A stretch of 64,000 nt of DNA, from assembly GCA_027484445.1 (NCBI GenBank), contig JAIXSY010000026.1:1-64000 (forward strand). The letters run 5' to 3'. Position 1 is the stretch's first letter. Each line of letters starts with the position of its first letter. Source of the DNA: Verrucomicrobiaceae bacterium. GTDB taxonomy: Bacteria > Verrucomicrobiota > Verrucomicrobiia > Verrucomicrobiales > Verrucomicrobiaceae. This document shows positions 56,221 through 64,000 of this stretch, one piece after another. Both the position numbers and the translations under genes were made by a program. The notes beneath the pieces were generated by a model. It ran no database searches. It was not told where the DNA came from and was given only the letters and a program-made list of their open reading frames with translations.

Positions 56221-56848
56221 AGACCACGATCTGCTCCGCTGGCTGGACGGAGAAATGAGCGCTGTGGAAAAGACCGCCTTCGAGGCACGTCTCGAAACAG
56301 AGCCCGAGCTAAAATCAGAAGCTGAGTTGCTGCAAAGGCTCAGCCTGGATCTGCGCACCCACCTGCCTGCCGAGATGCCGGTACCCTACGCAGACTTCTT
56401 CAACAGTCAGATTCAGGTCCGGCTCGCGCAGGAAGAAAACCGCCAGAGCCCCACTCTCGGAAGTCGAGCGAGCGTGTTCCAGTGGCTTCGCCTGCCGTGG
56501 CTGCTGACCAGCGCAGCGGCGATGATCGCGCTCGGCTTGGCGCTATGGGCACCTAGCACGGCACCGCAGGCAGGTCAGCTGGTGCATAGCATCTACGTGC
56601 CGAGCTCGTCGATTCAGGCCCGCAGTTACCATTCCGAGGAGGCTCGAGCGACTGTGCTGGTTCTGGATGGCCTGGAGGAAATGCCTGCTGACCGCAAAAT
56701 CGTCGGCTTCAATCTGATGCACAGTGAGGTCGATGAAGCCCTGGCTTCGACCACCTTGTATGACGGCGAAGGCAAGGCTGTGGCGGTCATGTCCACCCAT
56801 GCGAAAAGCCAGCCTGTACTGCTCACTGCCGCTCCTCACACGCCATGA
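56204..56848 (+). CDS. Membrane-bound anti-sigma factor
   Basis: The 214-residue protein has a short N-terminal cytoplasmic domain (LLRWLDGEMSAVEKTAFEAR, LQRLSLDLRTHLP) that resembles anti-sigma domains but lacks the HxxxCxxC zinc motif. One transmembrane helix follows (LLTSAAAMIALGLALWAP, about residues 97-115) and then a periplasmic part with strands (ATVLVLDGLEEMPADRKIV). It should hold the sigma factor at the membrane. Overlap with the sigma gene upstream and with the secreted-protein gene downstream (four bases) indicates one operon. Confidence 0.8.
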   Translation: MNTPTEDHDLLRWLDGEMSAVEKTAFEARLETEPELKSEAELLQRLSLDLRTHLPAEMPVPYADFFNSQIQVRLAQEENRQSPTLGSRASVFQWLRLPWLLTSAAAMIALGLALWAPSTAPQAGQLVHSIYVPSSSIQARSYHSEEARATVLVLDGLEEMPADRKIVGFNLMHSEVDEALASTTLYDGEGKAVAVMSTHAKSQPVLLTAAPHTP

Positions 56849-57354
56849 AGCTGTGCTGCTCGTTCATCTTGCTGTGCTTGTTCAGTCTCGCCCGAGTGCA
56901 GGCTCAGGAGATGCCGCCTGTGCAGCCTCTGCCAACGCAAAAGCCCGCCACCGATGCCAAGGTCTGGGGAGCGTTGGTCTTCGCGACGAACGATGCGGCC
57001 GAGGCTGCCGCTATGCCAAAAGTGGACGTGCCTGCTGAGTTTGCTGACATTCCCCAGCTGCTAGGAAAAGTCTTTCCCTGGCAGCGGCATGAAGTCATCG
57101 GTCAGCATCTGCAGGATGTCTTTCGCGAATACGAAAGCTGGGTCGTGCCGACCAAGGATCTATTTCTGAAAATCGACTCCAAAGGGCCTGCGACTGGCGG
57201 TGGCATGAACCTCCACCTTCAGTTCTGGCGTGACCAGCAGGTGCTGGTGAAGACGGATGCCGTGCTTACTCGACAGAGTCCGCTTTTCATTGCTGGTCCC
57301 AAGTGGCGCGGCGGCCAGTTGATTTTTGTCCTGGTGCTGAAGGAAGCCCGCTAG
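56845..57354 (+). CDS. Secreted protein of the sigma/anti-sigma operon
   Basis: The 169-residue protein has a signal peptide (MKLCCSFILLCLFSLARVQA), an Ala/Pro-rich spacer and a compact domain with VWGALVFATNDAAEAAAMPK, LGKVFPWQRHEVIGQHLQDV and LHLQFWRDQQVLVKTDAVLT. I do not recognise the domain. It overlaps the anti-sigma gene by four bases, so it may be part of the signal-sensing system or a target; both are inference. Confidence 0.7.
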   Translation: MKLCCSFILLCLFSLARVQAQEMPPVQPLPTQKPATDAKVWGALVFATNDAAEAAAMPKVDVPAEFADIPQLLGKVFPWQRHEVIGQHLQDVFREYESWVVPTKDLFLKIDSKGPATGGGMNLHLQFWRDQQVLVKTDAVLTRQSPLFIAGPKWRGGQLIFVLVLKEAR

Positions 57355-57359
57355 GTTCT

Positions 57360-57956
57360 TCAACGGCGATCATTGCGCACATTCAGCTCCTTGCCGAAGA
57401 ATAGGGCAAGTACGCTGCCAGCCAGCAGCCACTCGATGAAATGATCCGCCATATCGACGACCAAATCACGAGCGGGCAGTTCAAACCAAATCCAGTCCGG
57501 AACCTCCGCCACGATGCCCACAAAAACCCCAAGTGCGGCAGCGAAACTGACTTTTCCAGGATAACTCATCGTGAGCTGAGTCATCAGTACAGCGAGCAGA
57601 AGGGCGGCGATAATGGAACGCACTGCGCTGTAGATCAGGCTCTCTGCCATCGTGGCAGTCGTTTTTCCTGGGCGAACGATGGCATAGACGTAGGGGCCTT
57701 CCTCCATCGCTTTGTCATATTTGGCCTTCTGCTCAGCTTTTTCTGCATCAGAGGCAAAGGACATGGCCTCTTGCGGGTAGGGCAGCATGTAGATGCCACG
57801 GCCCTGACCCGCATTTTCTGAGATCACTTTGGCCACGGCTGCCTCGTCTTTGAAGTCGTGCATGCCGTTTTGGTGCCAGCTGAGCACCATCCACGAAAAG
57901 AACCCCCAGCAAAAGGAAACCAAGGCGGCGAGCAAAACAGCAGGGATGAATTTCAT
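57360..57956 (-). CDS. Small polytopic membrane protein
   Basis: The 198-residue protein has an N-terminal hydrophobic helix (PAVLLAALVSFCWGFFSWMV), an outer loop of about 75 residues with a periplasmic pattern (GRGIYMLPYPQEAMSFASDA), and three further helices (SIIAALLLAVLMTQLTMSY, VSFAAALGVFVGIVAEV, FIEWLLAGSVLALFFGKEL). I cannot assign a family or function. I start at MKFIPAV (57956), which fits a signal-anchor N-terminus better than the longer frame. It converges with the sigma operon with only five bases between. Confidence 0.65.
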   Translation of the reverse strand: MKFIPAVLLAALVSFCWGFFSWMVLSWHQNGMHDFKDEAAVAKVISENAGQGRGIYMLPYPQEAMSFASDAEKAEQKAKYDKAMEEGPYVYAIVRPGKTTATMAESLIYSAVRSIIAALLLAVLMTQLTMSYPGKVSFAAALGVFVGIVAEVPDWIWFELPARDLVVDMADHFIEWLLAGSVLALFFGKELNVRNDRR

Positions 57957-58084
57957 GAGAGCGGAGAGTGCCGTCAGCCTCCGCCAGCGCAAGCAGGGAA
58001 GTCAGGATGTGATGAGAAAGGGGGCGCTCGTGTGGCTTGGGAAATGGATTGACCCAACCGAGCGGCTCAGGCTTACTCCACCGC

Positions 58085-58942
58085 ATGTGCTTTCTGCGAG
58101 CTTCTGGGCTTTCACTGACAGCTCTGCTTTGGTCAGCAGGCGCTTCAGCGCAGAATGCGTTTGATCAGGCAGAGCGGCAACGCGAAGCGGCCCGGCAGCG
58201 TGCCTTTGAACGTGGCCAAAAGACCGAACTGCCCGCGCGGGAAAGCCGCGAAGAAATCGGACGTCTGCCGATGAACCCGTCCATCACCACCTCTACCCTG
58301 CGCGAGGGTCCACCTGCAGCCGATGTTTACAATCGCGTCATGGAAACAGCGAGACACTTTCGCCACAGCGATGACCCGAACTTGCGCAACGTGAACGACA
58401 GCTTCAGCAGCGATCCTGCGGTGCAGGAAGTGATGAAACGCGAGGCGCAGAGGCTCTACCCAGACCTGAAGCGGCCTGAGTCAGACTTTGCGAAGCGGCA
58501 GGCATCCATCAATCGCTGGATCGACCTACGCAGTCCGCCTTTGGCGAAAGATGCACGGCGGGAGCTACTGGTGGCGCACATGGTCAGTCTGGAACTGACC
58601 GGCAGGCTACGGCCCGATGATTTCGGTCTCGGCCAGATTCCCCAGCGACAAAAACTCGCGGGAGCCGCGCAGGCCTGTCCGAGTGTCGCTTTGCAAGCCA
58701 CTTTTGAATTCGAGGTGGAGGGCGGCGAAGTCAGACTGCCTGGTCAGCAGCGCGGCAGCATCACTCGTGGGAAAATGGGTGCGCCTGATGTCATCCGCTG
58801 GATCGACGCTGAGGGCGGTCACGCGCTGCGGCTGCCTCAAGCTCCCGAAGGCGTGGTCTATTTCTCGGGGTTTGAGCCTCGGCGCTACGTGCGCATGCCC
58901 GGCGTGCGCGACAACTACCGGGTGCGCTTTTCCCGCCCGTGA
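58085..58942 (+). CDS. Unrecognised secreted protein
   Basis: The 285-residue protein starts with a signal peptide (MCFLRASGLSLTALLWSAGA with cleavage near SAQ). A charged, coiled stretch follows (QAERQREAARQRAFERGQKT), then DVYNRVMETARHFRHSDDPN and a C-terminal strand-rich part (TFEFEVEGGEVRLPGQQRGS, VVYFSGFEPRRYVRMPGVRD). I do not know the family. It lies between a small membrane gene and a convergent 3D-domain gene three bases away. I prefer Met at 58085 to the longer frame for the signal peptide. Confidence 0.6.
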   Translation: MCFLRASGLSLTALLWSAGASAQNAFDQAERQREAARQRAFERGQKTELPARESREEIGRLPMNPSITTSTLREGPPAADVYNRVMETARHFRHSDDPNLRNVNDSFSSDPAVQEVMKREAQRLYPDLKRPESDFAKRQASINRWIDLRSPPLAKDARRELLVAHMVSLELTGRLRPDDFGLGQIPQRQKLAGAAQACPSVALQATFEFEVEGGEVRLPGQQRGSITRGKMGAPDVIRWIDAEGGHALRLPQAPEGVVYFSGFEPRRYVRMPGVRDNYRVRFSRP

Positions 58943-58945
58943 GCG

Positions 58946-59452
58946 TCAGGCCGGGACACGCAGAGCGAGGCGGGATACCATTTCCCGCACGTGCGAGGCC
59001 TTGGGCGCGCGTGGCTTCAAGATGGCCAAGCTGCGTGCGTATGAGCCCCAGCGGACGATGCGAATGGTCACCGTACGGGTGCCCCAGCGGTTCATCTCAC
59101 TCGTGCTTGGCTGGTAAAGATCGATCGTGCGTGTGCCGACCAGAGCTGATCCATAGTCATCCACCACATAGAGGCAGGACTGCCCAGCGATCTGGAAAAC
59201 GGTGCCGACGGGGAAGACGGACCAGTCTGCGGCAGCACTGCGCAAATTGCCATGCTTCAGCTGCGTGCCAGCGGCGGTGCGGAGGCCGTACTTTAGGTGC
59301 GCCGGCTCACTGTGCGTGTAAGCGGTGGTGCGGATGCCGGAGATGACAGTGCCTGCGGGAACAGTAGGTGCAGCAGCGGCGGCTCTTTGTCCCTCCTGAG
59401 CTGACGTGGTTAGAGTCGTGAGGAGGAGGCAAGAAAGGATCTGGAGTCTCAA
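58946..59452 (-). CDS. Secreted 3D-domain protein
   Basis: The 168-residue protein has a signal peptide (MRLQILSCLLLTTLTTSAQE) and a compact 3D (DDD) domain: ISGIRTTAYTHSEPAHLKYG, FPVGTVFQIAGQSCLYVVDD and DYGSALVGTRTIDLY, in which the three conserved aspartates are present. 3D domains form a small double-psi barrel found in peptidoglycan-acting proteins such as MltA and Sps/YuiC. No other catalytic domain is attached. It is probably periplasmic and may act on cell wall (inference). Its 5' region to 59731 holds no other gene. Confidence 0.75.
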   Translation of the reverse strand: MRLQILSCLLLTTLTTSAQEGQRAAAAAPTVPAGTVISGIRTTAYTHSEPAHLKYGLRTAAGTQLKHGNLRSAAADWSVFPVGTVFQIAGQSCLYVVDDYGSALVGTRTIDLYQPSTSEMNRWGTRTVTIRIVRWGSYARSLAILKPRAPKASHVREMVSRLALRVPA

Positions 59453-59731
59453 ATCAAGTTGGGGGGTTGGTCACGCCCCGCAGAGCCGGTTGGGAGCCGG
59501 TCTGGCGGAGGGGCGCGAAGGCTGCCGGGATAAGCGTCCTTGTCAACCTCTAAAAAAGAGACACAAAACGTTGATAATGAGATAGATTGCTAAATTTTCA
59601 CCTATTTGAGTGAGGCTTTTCAAGCCATCCGACCGGATGCCGCTGCGCGATATAGCCCCGAGGACGACGGCTCACTGGCCGAATTTTCAGCGAGAGGATG
59701 GCGTAAACCGAATGGCCAAACTTGCCGCGGA
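59453..59731. other. Intergenic region upstream of the 3D-domain gene
   Basis: No gene is visible. A G+C-rich segment at about 59474-59516 has matching ends (CGCCCC and GGGGCG) around an imperfect GCCGG inverted repeat and may form a structured leader for the 3D-domain transcript. The remainder toward the AsmA-like gene end is unremarkable. Confidence 0.35.
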
Positions 59732-62431
59732 TCAACGGTCCGCAGGGCTTTTGAAAAGCGGTGTCAGGGCTTTTTTCAGCTTTGGCAAAACAGGCTCAGG
59801 TGCCGAGGCCGGGGGACTCGCGCCGCGCAGGTTGCCTTCGTCTCGACCGGTTTGGCCGACACCGCGCAGCAACCTAGCTTCCCAACGAGTGTCCGCGACC
59901 GATCCCGTGCCGCGATATTCGAGCAGTTCACTGAAGGGTAGCAAAACGATGCCGGGCAGACCTCGCACACGCACCTGGGCATTCATGTCAATCTGATCGG
60001 TGAGGAAGTCGATGCGGCCATTCAGCAGGATTTTGAAGGCATTTGTCAGCGCCTCAAAGTTACGCGTGATCAAGTTCCCCTCCGCGACTTGAAAGGTACA
60101 GTCTGCCTCCTTGGCGATGTTGTAGCCGGCGATTTGTTTCGGCAAGATGGTGCCCAGCATGGGCGCGAGCACGCCCACGACTGGGATGGAGTAAAGGTCG
60201 CCATTCAGGATCGTCAGTGCGCCTTCTCCCTTCAGCGCTGACCAATCGTTGATCTGCCCGGTGAACTTGAAGTGCCCCGTGGCATCTCCTTGGGAATCGT
60301 TTCCTTGGAGAAAGACCTGAGCAAAGCGCTGGAGGCTGATGTTTTTCAGCTGCATCTCTCCCGCGTAAGCGCGCGGGTCCCGCGAGACTCCCAGACGACC
60401 ATCAAGCGTGAAACCGCCACCCATGAGCTGGGACTGTACCTGGAAGCGAGTCAAGCCTGCCGTCTCGGAAACAGTGGCGCGCACTTTTTCAAAAGGCACT
60501 CTGCGGCTGAAGATGGGCTGGAGAAAACGATCCGCCGTGACCTGAACGGAGTAGCCGTCGCGCCCAGGCGTGAGATCGACCGAACCGCGAGCATTCACGC
60601 CACCTCCATGCAGCTGACCACGCACGTCGAACTTCAGGTCGTAAGCCTTGAAGCTCAGATCACCAGTGGGCGCTTGGATGGGATACTCCTCGCCCAAGAC
60701 TGAGTAGCGACCGCTGCCTGTCGGGTGGTGGAACTTCACGCGGAAGTCATTTTTCCCCTGGGTCTTGTAGTAAATGATGCCGTCCAGGTCCACCTGCGTG
60801 GTCTCAGGCAAGCGGTAGCGCGCAATGATCGCCGCCGTCTGTGGCGCGAAAACACCGACGACCCCCACGGGATCAATGCCGGAATGGATGCCCTCCAGGC
60901 GCACCCATTTTTGCTCATCATCCACCTCCACATGGTCCGCCTGGGCAGTGCCTTCCTGGCGCCGGAGGCGGATGTTCCGGTAGTGCTGCATGGGATGCTG
61001 AAACTCCACATCCGCCTGCATTTCCTCCAGATACAGACCTTTGTACTTAAAGCGACGCAGGTCTCCCTTGCCGCGATTCAGGCATTTCTGGGGATCAGGC
61101 AGTGGACCGGAGCCCGTGAGCTCAAAGTGAATCGACGACTCCGGCGTGAATTCAAAGCGCTGAATGATCTCCCGCGTCTGCCGCATCTGGGCGAAGGGCA
61201 AGAAGGCCGAAGGGTCCATGCGCAGCACCAGATCATAGCGCGTGCCCTGCGTCTCATGCACGAGCGTCTGCGCAGCCAGAGTGCCCGTCTTGTGCCGCAG
61301 TAGCAGATCACGAACGTAAACGCCCTCCGGTGCCACGCCGATCATGGCACGCAGGCCCTCGAAGACCTCACCCCTTGTGCCGAAGCGTCCACAGTCTAGG
61401 CTGCCCGTGACATGCACCGGACGCTTGTGCGCCGCGAGCGGGCCTGACACATGCCAGACCCCCTCGAGCGCGAGGTGCGGTGATTCGTAAAAGACCACCT
61501 CCCGCAGCTTTTCATTGCTCAAAAACGCATGCGCCAGCCCAGGCAGATCCGCGCTGGAGGTCAGGTGAAAGTGCAGATCCTCCGCGCCCATGGTCCAGGA
61601 CGCGCTCGCATTCACCTCCCCGAGTCGATCTTTCAGATAAAACCGAGTCAAGTCCACCAACCCTGCCTGATACTCCATCTCCGCGCGCATCTCCTCGCAG
61701 CGATAGGAAGCAAAGCTGAGCTGCGCTGCCTCAAAGTAAAGACGTGCGGTCAGCTCCTCAGGCTGACTGAGAGCCCCGTGAATGTCCAACGTCAGGCGCG
61801 GTGCACGGGAAAACTCAAACCGACTCAACCAATCCAAACCCGCACGGATGCGCTGACGATGCTCTCGCAGACGATCCATCGGCTGCATGCCCGTGCGATT
61901 TTTTTCAGCGCTGCTTGAGGAAAGCGCACGCGCGGTGGGCAGCATGAGCTCCCCCGTGACGCAGAGCTGGATGCCTGAAAGCCGCCCCTCGGCCTGGCGC
62001 ACCTCCAGCCGTCCCTCCTGCATGAAGAGGCGGGCGTTCAGGTCCTCGATCTCGATCTGAGCCCCCGTCTCATCGGTCGGCTCCCCCTCGACTGGCAGCG
62101 ACACCTGCGCGTGCGTCAGCTCCAGCGCCTCCACGACAAAGCGCCCCTCGATCAGACGACCGACATTGAAGTCGAGGTTCAGGTGATCCATCCGCATCAG
62201 CACCGTGCTGCGTCCCGCATCCGAAAAGACCTGCACCTCACGCGCCAAGATGCCGCCAAAGGGGTTCAGGATGAGACGCTGAAAGTCCAGGTGAAGCCCA
62301 CGCCCGGCTAGCTCCCGAATGACAAACTCACGCCACGATCTGCCAAACGCATCAGTGCCCGCATAAACCAAAGCCGCCAGAGTGGCACTGGCGATGATGA
62401 GCTTTAGGATTTGAGCACACAATTTCCTCAT
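59732..62431 (-). CDS. AsmA/YhdP-like envelope protein
   Basis: The 899-residue protein starts with one transmembrane helix (LKLIIASATLAALVYAGTDA) and then about 850 residues of repeated strand-rich units as in AsmA/DUF3971-type proteins (LNLDFNVGRLIEGRFVVEAL, RLTLDIHGALSQPEELTARL, VTGSLDCGRFGTRGEVFEGL). The C-terminal AsmA_2-like part includes ATGHFKFTGQINDWSALKGE, LNGDLYSIPVVGVLAPMLGT, NLITRNFEALTNAFKILLNG and RGLPGIVLLPFSELLEYRGT. These proteins span the periplasm and are implicated in phospholipid transfer to the outer membrane. No partner genes are adjacent, so which branch it is (AsmA, TamB, YhdP) stays open. Confidence 0.8.
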   Translation of the reverse strand: MRKLCAQILKLIIASATLAALVYAGTDAFGRSWREFVIRELAGRGLHLDFQRLILNPFGGILAREVQVFSDAGRSTVLMRMDHLNLDFNVGRLIEGRFVVEALELTHAQVSLPVEGEPTDETGAQIEIEDLNARLFMQEGRLEVRQAEGRLSGIQLCVTGELMLPTARALSSSSAEKNRTGMQPMDRLREHRQRIRAGLDWLSRFEFSRAPRLTLDIHGALSQPEELTARLYFEAAQLSFASYRCEEMRAEMEYQAGLVDLTRFYLKDRLGEVNASASWTMGAEDLHFHLTSSADLPGLAHAFLSNEKLREVVFYESPHLALEGVWHVSGPLAAHKRPVHVTGSLDCGRFGTRGEVFEGLRAMIGVAPEGVYVRDLLLRHKTGTLAAQTLVHETQGTRYDLVLRMDPSAFLPFAQMRQTREIIQRFEFTPESSIHFELTGSGPLPDPQKCLNRGKGDLRRFKYKGLYLEEMQADVEFQHPMQHYRNIRLRRQEGTAQADHVEVDDEQKWVRLEGIHSGIDPVGVVGVFAPQTAAIIARYRLPETTQVDLDGIIYYKTQGKNDFRVKFHHPTGSGRYSVLGEEYPIQAPTGDLSFKAYDLKFDVRGQLHGGGVNARGSVDLTPGRDGYSVQVTADRFLQPIFSRRVPFEKVRATVSETAGLTRFQVQSQLMGGGFTLDGRLGVSRDPRAYAGEMQLKNISLQRFAQVFLQGNDSQGDATGHFKFTGQINDWSALKGEGALTILNGDLYSIPVVGVLAPMLGTILPKQIAGYNIAKEADCTFQVAEGNLITRNFEALTNAFKILLNGRIDFLTDQIDMNAQVRVRGLPGIVLLPFSELLEYRGTGSVADTRWEARLLRGVGQTGRDEGNLRGASPPASAPEPVLPKLKKALTPLFKSPADR

Positions 62432-62500
62432 GAACGGGCAGAGAGTAGCCTCCCGTCAAAGCTGCCGCTAGCAGGCCCTTCGGTCAAGCTAGGCAGCCGC

Positions 62501-63232
62501 TCAGAACACGGGAAGTTCAGACGGAGGCGCATTGCCACCACGATAGCTTTCGGCATTTGGCGTACCACCCCCGCCAAACCTGCGAAAAAAGGAGGGTCGA
62601 TTCGCAGCCGGAGCCTGATTTTGCACCGGGGCTGTGCGCATGACATTGGCAGGAGCTGCCTGCCCTGCCTGCTGCGGATAGGCAGGAGCCTGGCGGCCAT
62701 AATTCTGCTGCATCGGCGCTTGATTCGTGACATAAGGCTGCTGCCCCATCGACGTGGGAGCCTGATAGGGGGCGGGTGCTGGCTGATTTTGCATGGCGTA
62801 GTTCTGCGAGGCTGGGTAGGCCGAGGGCTGCGGCGCATAGCCTCCCGCAGGTGGGCCATAGCCGCCGCCCTGTGGAATGGAGCGCGCCGTCAGCTTCACT
62901 GGAGAGAGCTGCCTCGGATTCATGCCGATGTACTGTGCCGCAGAAGCAGACAGATTGATCACACGGCCAGGATAGCTAGGGAAACGATCATTCACCATGA
63001 CCTGCACGCTGCGGCCAGTGGCCAGATTTTCCACCGTGAGCTCTGTGCCAAAGGGCAGCGTATTGTGCGCAGCCGTGCTGTAACCGGGATGATAGACCTG
63101 ACCTGAAGACGTCATGCGCCCCGCATAACCATCAGCAATATAAGACGCCCATCCCTGCTCTTGATAAGCAGGGGACTGGCAGCCCACCATCAAGAGGCAG
63201 AGCAGGATCACAGCGAGACGACCGAACATCAT
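62501..63232 (-). CDS. RlpA-like lipoprotein with low-complexity tail
   Basis: The 243-residue protein has a lipoprotein signal with lipobox VGC and then a double-psi barrel domain like RlpA: WASYIADGYAGRMTSSGQVY, STAAHNTLPFGTELTVENLA, QVMVNDRFPSYPGRVINLSA. RlpA proteins are septal lytic transglycosylases; the catalytic Asp and His equivalents (NDRF, AAHNTLP) are visible. Residues about 120-240 are Gln/Pro/Tyr/Ala-rich and probably disordered. No SPOR domain is attached, unlike E. coli RlpA. The start may be Met1 or Met2. Confidence 0.82.
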   Translation of the reverse strand: MMFGRLAVILLCLLMVGCQSPAYQEQGWASYIADGYAGRMTSSGQVYHPGYSTAAHNTLPFGTELTVENLATGRSVQVMVNDRFPSYPGRVINLSASAAQYIGMNPRQLSPVKLTARSIPQGGGYGPPAGGYAPQPSAYPASQNYAMQNQPAPAPYQAPTSMGQQPYVTNQAPMQQNYGRQAPAYPQQAGQAAPANVMRTAPVQNQAPAANRPSFFRRFGGGGTPNAESYRGGNAPPSELPVF

Positions 63233-63293
63233 TCCTATCGCATCTATACACAGCGACTCTTCTCACGTCACGCACGAAGGTACACGGCTAGGC

Positions 63294-64000
63294 TCACAGC
63301 CCGGTGGGATGATCGACAAAACACCACGGCAGGCCAAAGCGCTCCTCCAGGTGTTTCGCGGCGGCTTTGACCCCAAAGGTCTCTGTGGCGTAATGGCCAC
63401 CGTAGAGCACATTGATCCCCAGCTCCTCCGCCAGCGTGTAGCTCCAGTGCGGCCCCTCTCCGGTGATGAAGGTATCCACGCCGGCCCGCGCTGCTGCAGC
63501 GACCTCCGAACCACTGCCGCCGGACGAGATGCCGATGCGGCGCGCGACCTTTGGCCCCCCAGCGCACACGTGCACACGGCCTCCACCGAGCGCAGTGGAA
63601 AAACGTGCCACCACATCGTCCAACGCTGCCTCAGCCTCACAGACGACACCGACGTTCAGCCCTTTGTACTCCAAAAAACCTGCAGAAGGAGTCAGGCCCA
63701 GAGCCCGGGCGATGCACGCATTGTTGCCCAGCGCCGGGTGCGCATCCAGCGGCAAGTGCGCACTGTAAATGGCCAGCCCATGCTCAAGCGCCAAACTCAG
63801 CCGCTCAAACACCGGGCCTGTCCACGGCTGCGCGCCATTCCAAAACATGCCGTGATGCACCACCAGCAGGTCCGCGCCTGTCGCGATCGCTTTCCGCACA
63901 ACCGGCAGGGTCGCATCCACCGCCGCTGCCACACGTGTCACCCTGCGTTGGCGATTTTCCAACTGCAGGCCATTCAGCGCGCCTGAGTAATCGGGTAGCT
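63294..64000 (-). CDS. Nif3-like dinuclear metal-centre protein (partial at the 5' side)
   Basis: About 235 residues are visible and the frame runs off the window edge. The start is missing; the visible N-terminus reads LPDYSGALNGLQLENRQRR, and the metal-site His motif is in LLVVHHGMFW, followed by AIYSAHLPLDAHPALGNNAC and the C-terminal ITGEGPHWSYTLAEELGINV, GGHYATETFGVKAAAKHLEE. Nif3/NIF3L1 proteins form toroidal hexamers with two metal ions per subunit; the substrate is debated, with GTP cyclohydrolase-like or folate functions suggested. Confidence 0.9.
   Translation of the reverse strand, partial: LPDYSGALNGLQLENRQRRVTRVAAAVDATLPVVRKAIATGADLLVVHHGMFWNGAQPWTGPVFERLSLALEHGLAIYSAHLPLDAHPALGNNACIARALGLTPSAGFLEYKGLNVGVVCEAEAALDDVVARFSTALGGGRVHVCAGGPKVARRIGISSGGSGSEVAAAARAGVDTFITGEGPHWSYTLAEELGINVLYGGHYATETFGVKAAAKHLEERFGLPWCFVDHPTGL

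Overview
This is a bacterial chromosome segment with high GC and no plasmid or phage backbone. The gene content points to Verrucomicrobiota, most likely a Verrucomicrobiaceae/Prosthecobacter-like organism. The signs are Gram-negative outer-membrane machinery (BamD-like, LptE, RlpA, AsmA-like), many secreted beta-helix and polysaccharide-lyase type proteins, a XylR-type AraC regulator, a c-heme-motif squalene-cyclase-like protein and a large S8 protease with Ig-like domains. The phylum call is inference from family content, because no rRNA gene is present.

Layout. 1-3047: the 3' end of ahcY with a strong terminator, a DUF808 membrane protein, an AraC/GyrI-type regulator and an SRPBCC protein. 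3048-7802: an accessory island. It holds two diverged copies of a CopG-type antitoxin with a truncated PIN toxin, a GxxExxY gene bracketed by about 30-bp terminal inverted repeats, a complete parDE-like pair, a second complete antitoxin/toxin pair on the opposite strand, four copies of a dispersed intergenic repeat that separate these modules, and an AT-rich DUF4062 gene. 7831-16688: housekeeping genes all on the minus strand (mutS, a Gfo/Idh/MocA oxidoreductase, glgP, rsmI, lptE, a bamD-like gene). 16824-21696: plus-strand dciA, a DUF2868-like membrane protein, hemB and a DinG-family helicase. 21837-40309: a secretion- and carbohydrate-oriented stretch with a beta-helix protein, a squalene-cyclase-like protein, a thioesterase fusion with a monooxygenase, the S8 protease, an unrecognised secreted protein, an AarF/UbiB kinase, a pectate-lyase-like protein divergent from a XylR-type regulator, bioD, a Tat-exported TIM-barrel protein and a GT-C-like membrane protein.

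40368-53623: the conserved transcription/translation block, all minus strand, in transcription order tRNA-Thr, tuf, tRNA-Trp, secE, nusG, rplK, rplA, rplJ, rplL, rpoB, rpoC, closed by a clear intrinsic terminator. 53888-55460: a GbsR/MarR-like regulator and a small membrane protein, each preceded by the same 18-bp palindromic operator, then a DCC-family protein. 55609-57354: an ECF sigma factor overlapping its anti-sigma factor and a secreted protein. 57360-64000: envelope genes (small membrane protein, secreted protein, 3D-domain protein, AsmA-like protein, RlpA-like lipoprotein) and the 5'-truncated Nif3-family gene at the window edge.

The most unusual part is 3048-7802. The modules are separated by a shared repeat, one (the GxxExxY gene) has transposon-like inverted termini but no transposase, and one antitoxin copy shows two deletions exactly between short direct repeats. 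I see no integrase, transposase, CRISPR array or rRNA gene in the window.
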